Both the position numbers and the translations under genes were made by a program. The notes beneath the pieces were generated by a model that saw only the letters and a program-made list of their open reading frames with translations, was not told where the DNA came from and made no database searches. From NCBI GenBank assembly GCA_021234155.1, contig JAJEKV010000009.1:11044546-11108545 (forward strand): a DNA stretch of 64,000 nt, read 5' to 3'. Numbering within the stretch: the first letter of the stretch is position 1; the number at the start of each line of letters is the position of its first letter. Positions 56,552-64,000 of the stretch are shown one piece after another. The stretch is from Isoetes taiwanensis (taxonomy: Eukaryota > Streptophyta > Lycopodiopsida > Isoetales > Isoetaceae).

Positions 56552-56824
56552 TCAGAGGAACTGCCGGATTAGCTGCCAGCGATGAAATCGATTGAGTGGG
56601 GTTAAACTAAAACAACCTGATAAGAGCCGAAATTGGGTCTGAATGAACCAGAACTGAGGCATCTGAAATTGGGTTTGGGATTCGAACCACTGTCCATACC
56701 CGGCTTCTTCGGCATGCATGAGTTCGCTGTCTGGGAATGCAACACCATCACGTGACGCCCCCTTAATTCCACTTCCAGACATCGCAAGTCCCTTCAGAAA
56801 TTCGCCCTGTTTGCTAATCGACAT
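56552..56824 (-). CDS. Possible small protein gene or first exon
   Basis: A 90-residue frame opens MSISKQGEFLKGLAMSGSG and continues DGVAFPDSELMHAEEAGYG and a Gln/Phe-rich stretch (FESQTQFQMPQFWF). A donor-like agg/ttg site within it suggests it could be a first exon. No homology is recognised and no neighbour depends on it, so it may be chance. Confidence 0.2.
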   Translation of the reverse strand: MSISKQGEFLKGLAMSGSGIKGASRDGVAFPDSELMHAEEAGYGQWFESQTQFQMPQFWFIQTQFRLLSGCFSLTPLNRFHRWQLIRQFL

Positions 56825-57445
56825 CTAAACGGCATTAAGCTCCTCGAATGCCTCAAAATGTACGCTTTGCAATACTATACGCCACTGAAATCTTATCCCA
56901 TACCATTGCTAAAAGCACCTCCACAAATACCAAACTCAAATCGTGGAAGTTTATTAGGGAAAATTCTAAATATATGCCCGAAGTTAGGCATATTTCCAGA
57001 TTTACCTTTATAGTTTTCGTAATTCCAAAAATACCCCTACTTAACTACGATTTAGTTAGTTAACCAAAGTTTTCAATTTAAAAGTGATGTTGCAGTAGCA
57101 ATTGCGCCCAAATCTGAAGCGGAGTTGTGGTCATCAATGATCTAACATCCATTTCGACTTGTTGAAGATGTGCAAATGGGGAGAATAACCACTATTCATT
57201 TATTTTGGGATTATGCGTTAATTTTGGGAAAAATTATAACATTGAACTTTTAAAATAAAAGAGTACAACTCAATATTTCGTATAGCAAATAATGCAAATA
57301 CAAAAGAGTATCAAAATTTCATAAATCACAAATAGGTACAACGTTTTATAAAAGATCACAATAGCACATTTCATAAAGTAACATAATGAATTGTAAAAGA
57401 TACAACATGAATTATCTGTGGTGTATTGACATCAAGGCAGTACAC
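56825..57445. other. AT-rich spacer
   Basis: No gene or terminal repeat is recognised. Confidence 0.45.
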
Positions 57446-60334
57446 TCAATCGATTTCCTCTGCCACTTCCTCTTGTATCATGGGCTTAGCTAAAGTCTCT
57501 TTAACCTTCTCAACAGTGGCTACAGGTATTATAACTCTGGATTTCAGGGTTGGCTTTACACGTGCATTCCATGAAAACAATATCGTTTCGACATCAAGCC
57601 ACTGACCTTTCTCTTGAGGATGTTTTCTCCATTTTTTTACCCAGCAATCCAAGTATCTTTCTTTATCACTCACATTGTCACATTGATGCAAAGGTACCCA
57701 CCATGCCACACGCACCTTCTTGAAGTTCTGGTCTCCCTTTTCGTTACAAACATCAGAGAGAGTGAAACCCATCCATACGGGATAGGTCTCCCTATCGTGA
57801 GGCAATACGAGAACAAATTGGCCGGATTTCACATCAATCAATGGATCAAAGTTAGGCATTTTGTAATATTTTGGCCTTCCTTTCCTAGGGCCAACATAGT
57901 GTTCCTCAGCACTAGGAGGACCAGTGGACTTGCGAATGCTAGTAACATCATTATCTGTTTCCTTAGCTCCTGCCAATTTCCTCCACCTACTTTTAGGTAA
58001 CCATTCATCTTTTAGCTCGGTTGATGTAGTGTCAATTTCCCCAATCAAACGATGCACTTTCTCCCAATACTTGACTAGTGCATTGTTGGTATCATCAGAA
58101 GATTGTTTCCAATGTTTAATGTAATCCCAAATGCCCTCTCTTGTTATTTTCAAGTTATCTACTTCAGAGTAAGGTCTCAGCACTTTTGGTTGGCCCTTGG
58201 GTATTTTAGGCATGTTATTTTCATCCCGGAGCCACAATTCTATACCCTCCTCTGGCTTCCATACGTCCTCTGACTGCCTCCTTTTCCATTGCATTATTGG
58301 AATCCCATCCCTTACCCAGAATGTGAATTGTAGAGGGACTGAGTGTCCTTCTAAATCAGCTAAATGTCCTTTCACAAAACCCTTCCAATCAGGTACCTCA
58401 TCTATGAGCAATCCTGTAGGAGCTGGAGTTGTGCATCCAGCATATATCTCCATTAACCTAGGCATATTGGTGACAGTCTGCGACTTCAAAGCAACACTAT
58501 ACTTCCCAAACACTGCATCAACATCCTCATGGGTGTGCCCAGGTATCAGAAATCCCAAATTCACTCTTTCAAAGACACCCACAACAGTCAAATAAGACAG
58601 AAATGCGAACATCCATCTGTTTTTGTTCTGACCAGCACAATTATCAAGCTGCAACATAAACTTTCTTGGTAGATCCCTTGGTTTTGATTGTGAACTTGAG
58701 GCTTTGGCTTGGTGTTCATTACATCCTGACCTTCTGAACCTTGCTTTAGTAACCTTTTCAATATTATTGGGGTCCTCATCCAACAATGCATTGAAGAGTG
58801 GTTGACTAGCTCGTATGCTTTCAAGATCGCCATTGTAGCCACGTTCATAATTTCTCAAGCACCTCATCACACTGCCAACATGAAAATCTGGGCCATCACT
58901 CCATAATTGTAGACTGAAATGCCCGTAGTATATTATAGGTTGTGAATGCAGAATTGCCTCAGTCAAAGAGATCTGCAACGGTTATGCTCTTCCACATGAC
59001 TTTGGAATATAAGAGAATTGAGGAAGGCAAGTCTTCTGTTGGTCCATCTTATCATGTATAATACAAAGATATTCACTAGGTTCCAAAGCTGATAATGTCC
59101 TCCACATCCAATAAGCAAATCTACATGAAAGTTGGTCAGTCATATGATCCGCCATTTCCTCCCTCACTTTAGCTCTTGCACTAGGCAGCTTGGTCCTGTC
59201 TAGCCTTTCCTTTAACTCGGCACATATGTTGCACTTTGCAAAGTTATTGGTTTTTGAAATGGTAACATGCTTGAAGTGTTTTGTCCACAGCCTACTAAAG
59301 GTAGACTGACATATAGAAGCCACTCCAAGTTCTCGAAGCATGGCATTCACTTCTTCTAATATGCTCAACTGAGTACAATGAGCTGGCAATCTTTTCTCGA
59401 CGACCACTTTACCTTCTGCATCCTTCTTACTTTTATGTGGCATATTTTCTGCATTGAACTCCACATATTTCTCAAATATTTCCTTTGCAGCTACAGTCTT
59501 GGATTGTGGTCTCACCAAACCAGTATTCCCATGTAATGCAATCCTTCTACCATTTTTGTAGCCCTGTAGCCAGTTATGCCAAGACGAGTCTGGGATTCCA
59601 TGTATAGCCATCCAGGATCTTTGACATATCCATTTGCCATATAATGGATATCTTTTCATTTTTGATCTTTCATCTGGAATTGCAAGCTCAAAAATAGAAT
59701 ACATGAAAGTCCTCCTAATATCACCTTTCTGTTCCTGAAATGTACCTCTTGCTTCCACCAATTCATGTACTTTGAAAAGTTGCACACAATTGTGCCAACA
59801 ACACTCCATGCCTCTATCCTTCATCATAGCATCAGGAGAGCATTCATGATCTGCCTTACATCTCTTACTAGGATAAAATTTCCTATTTGGGGGTTGCCTT
59901 TTGCTACATTGTGTGGTTCTCATTGCTAATGGTTCTACAGATAAAGGGCAATTTGTACCATTTTGCTCAACATGTTTTGTCTCTGAAAACTTATAGTTCC
60001 CCATCAATAGAATGCTACCTATAGGCCATGCCATAATGGTTGTAATCTCTATTTGCTTCACACAAGCAATGCAGTCCTCTTTACCAGTCCCTTTTTCCTT
60101 CCATTTATCTTCCAGTTTTGAGATTGCCACACCTAGTCTATCATCTCCCAATCGTTCATCATTAACTGCTTGGATAGGATCTGCTAAAACAATGACACCT
60201 TCTCCTACCACCTCCTTGTTGCATTGATGCATAATTTTCACTTTCTTATTTTTCCAATCCACCCTTGTATGCAATACAATCTCCTTTCCTTTGTCATCAT
60301 CCTTTTGTTCACCAGCTTCCTTGACATTGACCTA
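57446..60334 (-). pseudogene. DUF7869-like transposase-derived protein gene with one in-frame stop
   Basis: Two long pieces in the same frame (60274-58982, 430 residues, and onward from 58978 to 57446, 510 residues) are separated only by a TAA at 58984-58982. Upstream the frame is open to an acceptor (gtctag, about 60334). Features in order: Cys-rich CWHNCVQLFKVHELVEARG, CQRSWMAIHGIPDSSWHNW, FSRLWTKHFKHVTISK with FAKCNICAELKERLDR, HDKMDQQKTCLP, (stop), FSLQLWSDGPDFHVGSV, MLQLDNCAGQNKNRWMFAF, and PGHTHEDVDAVFGKYSVAL. The DKMDQ, DNCAGQNKN and HTHEDVD segments are the Asp-rich RNase H-like core of this family (family name from memory). The C-terminus has KGRPKYYKMPNFDP and ends EEVAEEID. It probably descends from a DNA transposon. 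Confidence 0.75.
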
Positions 60335-61859
60335 GACAAGAGTTCTAGTTAGTAAGCAAAAAGAATGTAGATGCAAACATAACCTATAAATATTTCCATC
60401 TCTAGTAAAATATTAAGCTACAATATAAAGCTTTAGTTAAAGTAGTAACATTAACTATAATACAAGCCATACATGATTTGAATCTAAGCAAAAATGACAA
60501 GGATACCTATTATATTAAAGCTCTAATCAAAATAGTAAGAGAATGGCATAGTAAGATAAATAATGTAGTAATAATATTAAGTTCTTGTATTAAGTTCGAA
60601 CATTAAGTTCCAACATTATGTTGTAATATAAAGTCCCAGAAATTAAAGGGAAAGTTCCACATTAAAGCTAGACATTAAGTTCAGACATTAAATTTAGTTG
60701 GATACGAAAAGACCCACATTTATGATTCAAAAGGACATGCAAATTCGTTTTAGTTTTCTATTTTCTTCATTCCCGCATTCTCTCATTTTCACGATCCGCT
60801 ACTTCTAATCCGGCGCTGATCATCTGCGAGTTCATCCGCTACCATCTGAGAGATCATCCGCTACCATCTGCGAAGTTCATTCTCAAGCTTCCTACCGAAG
60901 TTCATTCTCAAGTTTTCGTTTTTCATGAGTTCATTTCTCAAGAGTTCGTTCCGACCGATTCCGATTTCTGCGAGTTTTCAAGGTTTTCAAGGTTTGCTTT
61001 GGCTTCTTAGGTTTCTTAGGTTTCTTACTTTGCTTTAGGTTTCTTAGTTTGCTTTAGGTTTCTTAGTTCCATTGCTTCTCTCTTAAGTTTTAGGTTCCGC
61101 TTCCGCCTCTGACTTCTCTTTAAAGTTTTAGGTTCCGCTCAAAACTACTTTGCTTCTCTTTTTTAAGTTTTAAGTTATTTTCTGTGTTATTTTAGTTCAA
61201 AGTTATTTTCTGTGTTATACTCTCGTAAGTTTGAGTTCTACTGAGTTATTTTGAAGTTCTCTGAGCAGTATTTGATTCAAACACTGATCTTTTGTAATTT
61301 CTAACACTGATTCAAGCACTGATCTGTTTTTTTGTTTCGTTCTTTCTGCAGAGCGTGTTCTATTCACTTCTTTTACTATGTACAAAGCAAGGTTAGTTCT
61401 TTCATGTGTTGCAGCTTCAAAGTAGATCTAGTTTAATCTTCAAGCACTGAAGCATTCGATTTGTTCAATTAAGAGCGCTAGAGGGCAAGTTTAGCTATGA
61501 TCATTAGGGTTTAGGGTTTAGACATTATCTTTGTCTATTTAACATGTTTATTGTGCTTTGACGCCAAGACCGCAAGCCTTCAATAAGATTGAACTTCTTA
61601 TAGAAAAATATGTTTATTTTTCTTCACTCTTCACGCGCAATGCGCGTCTGAAGTATTTTTTCTTCACTCTCTCCACGCAATGCGCGCGCCCTGGCGCAAT
61701 AACATCATTTTCCTCGTATGTTATTTTTCTCCATGCGCATTGCGCGTCCGAGTAGCTTCGTTTTTTTTTTTTTTTCATGTTATTATTTTTCCGACGCCAA
61801 GATCCGGCCGGCGAAGCTTACGAGTTTTTAATCCTTCCACGTATAGGCATGTCTCGCGA
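60335..61859. other. Spacer with repeats; possible 5' region of the DUF7869-like gene
   Basis: At 60780-60990 there are short direct repeats of the type ttcatccgctaccatctg and gaagttcattctcaag. At 60990-61180 the repeat is ttcttaggtttctta. A small exon-like atgtacaaagcaag/gttagt at 61378-61393 has an acceptor before it (tctgcag), but no continuing frame is found. Palindromic CGCGCAATGCGCG motifs occur at 61630-61745. Confidence 0.4.
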
Positions 61860-62161
61860 CATGTTACTTCTAGTTCGTGATCTGGTTGCCACTCAATTGG
61901 CTACAAAAATGGAGAGATGCGGGGGATTCGCTTTTGGTGCCCTGGTCAGATGACATTAGGAGCTGCCATAGATCTGATACAGGAGATAAGTCTGCTGATA
62001 GACACTCTGGAAGCAATCCTGCAGGTTATTCCATCGAATGGTTGAATGGTTTCAACGGACTGATAAACAGGAGACGGTCAAATATAGTGAGGATGAGATC
62101 CATGCGTTTTGTCCCATTGGAAGACTGCCTCGCAGCCGGGATGAGATTGCCAGAGGAATAA
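61860..62161 (+). pseudogene. Coding relic of unknown type
   Basis: Coding-like sequence is spread over three frames: MLLLVRDLVATQLATKMER, then LGAAIDLIQEISLLIDTLEA, then WFQRTDKQETVKYSEDEI with HAFCPIGRLPRSRDEIARG and a stop after GIIYF. The order and amphipathic pattern suggest one former gene broken by two small indels. The family is not recognised. Confidence 0.35.
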
Positions 62162-62399
62162 TTTATTTTTAGAGAGGTGCTTTTTTGGCTAGTTTCACGC
62201 GCACTGCGCGTAGGCTTACAGCCTGAGAAACTTGTTTCCACGTATAATTATCGGGCCCTTTTTTGGGATGTAATTTATGCGATATAAATACGAATCTTAC
62301 CTTTTTGTATATTCTCTACAATATTCTAGATCACCAAAACTCAATAACAACATGACCAAGAATTGAACTAATCACTATCTATCATAAATTATATAAAAA

Positions 62400-62427
62400 C
62401 TAGTTATGGTGCCCGGCGTTGCCGGGC
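62400..62427 (-). mobile_element. Helitron-like 3' terminus
   Basis: On the minus strand the sequence GCCCGGC-AAC-GCCGGGC (a 7-bp hairpin at 62411-62427) is followed after seven bases by CTAG and then T. This is the standard end of plant Helitrons (hairpin, short spacer, CTRR, insertion before T). The element body would extend to the right, toward 64000. No 5' TC end or Rep/helicase coding sequence is seen, so it would be non-autonomous or truncated by the window. Confidence 0.5.
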
Positions 62428-62430
62428 TTT

Positions 62431-63783
62431 AGTTACAATTTGAAAGTGAAACAACCATTGTACAAAAATCTTAGCTGACTGCGAGCATCTTCTAGTGCGT
62501 TGTTTTTTTACTATATGATACCTCTACCAGAATGTCGTTAGGGTCAGGCATTGGTAGGCTTTAGTAACCTATGAACTTTTGGATTGCAATGTGAGCAACG
62601 TATGAAGTTTTGGATTGCAATGTGAAGGCAATGACAGTTATACTTGAAATTGTGTATTGCAACTATAAGTAATGTTGGCTTTAAAGTTGTAGATGTAGTT
62701 GTGTTGAGTTGTCCTAATATAAGAATTAAGTGTGGTGTTTTTAATTTATGCATTATGGATTTGATTAGGCGATAGAAGCATAATGATTAGAGAATTTAAT
62801 GAAATGCGATCATGTATGTCTTAGAGATGATGGGTGTAATGCCAATTCACCCTAACGTGGATCTAGAATTTTTCGTTTATGCTAGTTATCCAATATGGAT
62901 GTAATGTATGTGATAGCTGCAATGTGATTATCCTTCAGTAAAAGCCTAGAGTAAATGACTTCTTGTCTTGTGCCTCAGCTTAACAATCTGACATGTGATA
63001 CACCTCAAAAGCATGAATGATATTATCTTACTCTTTAGACCTTGATGTTAGCGACATGAGTTATCATATGTTTAACTTCAGTTCGTACTATTCATCCAAG
63101 TAGTTACTTGACTAATATTAAACACACATGTAAGACATATAGTAAAGGATGAGATGTAGATACACATACATAAATCTGAAAGAAAAGAGTTAAGACCATA
63201 AGTACCAGAGACGCACTAAACTTGGAATAACCTTCCACGATAGAGACACAGTTATGTACGCCAGAAATACTCCAGTTTTGTATTTATATGTAAATACAAA
63301 ATTATAACTATATTACACAATCAGTATTTCATAGAATGCTATATTGGCATGAAGAGACGATCTATGGCATCAAAAAACCGTATATGTCTCAAGCATGCAA
63401 CAAACCCGTAAACGGATGTATTACGGTTGTCTTTATAAAGCGTGATGCACTTCTCTTTTATTAAATTTTCCGCTTTTCTCAAAGGTAGAATAAGGCATGC
63501 ACCGTCTTTTTGGCTATAAATCGCTAAAAATCTCAAAAGTTACACATTTGCATTGCATAGAAGCTGCCCTATAATTAAAGGCGAGTAGGGTTGCACCTTC
63601 CACATTTTGTCACTCCCAGTATATATACACAAAATATCCATCACTGCCACAATCAAAATAATGTAGACCTTCCACATGTCGGCAAAAATGAATAGCTCTA
63701 TGTCACAAAGTGACCTTTCCTGCGCTCCTCTGTGCCAGCGTACAAAAGTTGAGATGTAGCTTCCTAGCAAATGGTATGACAAA
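62431..63783. other. AT-rich noncoding sequence, possibly Helitron body
   Basis: No supported gene. Directly repeated ctatgaagttttggattgcaatgtgag (two near copies, about 62570-62625) is present. Confidence 0.4.
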
Positions 63784-63881
63784 TGACATTATATCGAAAG
63801 TTTCTTGCAGGGAGCAAGAGTTAAGGTTTAACTGACATTATATCGAAAGTTTCTTGCAGGGAGCAAGAGTTGAGGTTTAAC
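63784..63881. repeat. 49-bp tandem duplication
   Basis: tgacattatatcgaaagttt... through ggtttaac occurs twice in direct succession (63784-63832 and 63833-63881) with a single difference (ttaagg versus ttgagg). Confidence 0.95.
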
Positions 63882-64000
63882 TTTCTAGCGGTGTTCCATG
63901 AAGCAAATAACACTGTAATATATATTGGAAGACTGCTAACTTACTGGTAACTACTATCAGTGATGCGTAGTTTCTTAAAGACTAAGCATGTTGTCATCCA

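Overview
The window is a repeat-dense piece of a nuclear plant genome. The evidence is genes with GT-AG introns, a Ty3-type LTR retrotransposon primed by initiator-Met tRNA, plant-type CACTA, LINE and Helitron-like sequences, and an animal-type catechol O-methyltransferase gene. Such COMT genes are not typical of seed plants, which hints at a fern, lycophyte or bryophyte, but the species cannot be fixed from sequence alone.

Region 1 (159-46008) is a three-copy tandem array of a unit of about 10 kb (A, B, C). From left to right each unit holds: a + strand gene with an FCP1/NIF-like phosphatase domain; a Ulp1-like cysteine protease (C48) gene; a convergent - strand 3' part of a transposase-like gene (motif HGKGEHDG); CAC/GTG microsatellites; a non-autonomous CACTA element; and a Lys-rich 5' exon that at the A/B and B/C junctions lies directly upstream of the next FCP1-Ulp1 exons. 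Copy A has a 322-bp MITE in the end of the Ulp1 gene. Copy C is interrupted by a 13.1-kb Ty3 element (20506-33614) and, inside its CACTA, by a 5'-truncated LINE (40417-43305).

The most remarkable object is the Ty3 element. Between the 5' LTR and gag it carries a reading frame that begins [10 protein letters not shown] (the histone H3 tail start), runs through a long basic extension, and ends in an H3 histone fold ([18 protein letters not shown]). It therefore encodes, or encoded, a long-tailed H3-like histone. A second unknown reading frame with its own TATA-like box follows, then gag, protease, RT, RNase H, integrase and a chromodomain remnant.

Region 2 (46009-51600) holds the unduplicated continuation of the Lys-rich gene, the left end and 5' exons of a transposase-like gene whose expected 3' exons occur inverted in the array, a broken RING-like gene, and a degenerate 0.6-0.7-kb tandem repeat. 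Region 3 (51600-64000) is AT-rich and contains a (CTAT)27 microsatellite, an acidic terminal exon, an intact two-exon COMT-like gene, a DUF7869-like transposase-derived gene with one in-frame stop, and a Helitron-like 3' terminus.

A technical pattern runs through the window. Otherwise near-identical repeat copies differ mainly at CAG/CTG trinucleotides, with small indels and substitutions (CTGACG versus CGGCG, CTG versus CTTTG). This looks like consensus error at CHG-methylated sites, and many apparent frameshifts in the transposon genes may be artefacts.
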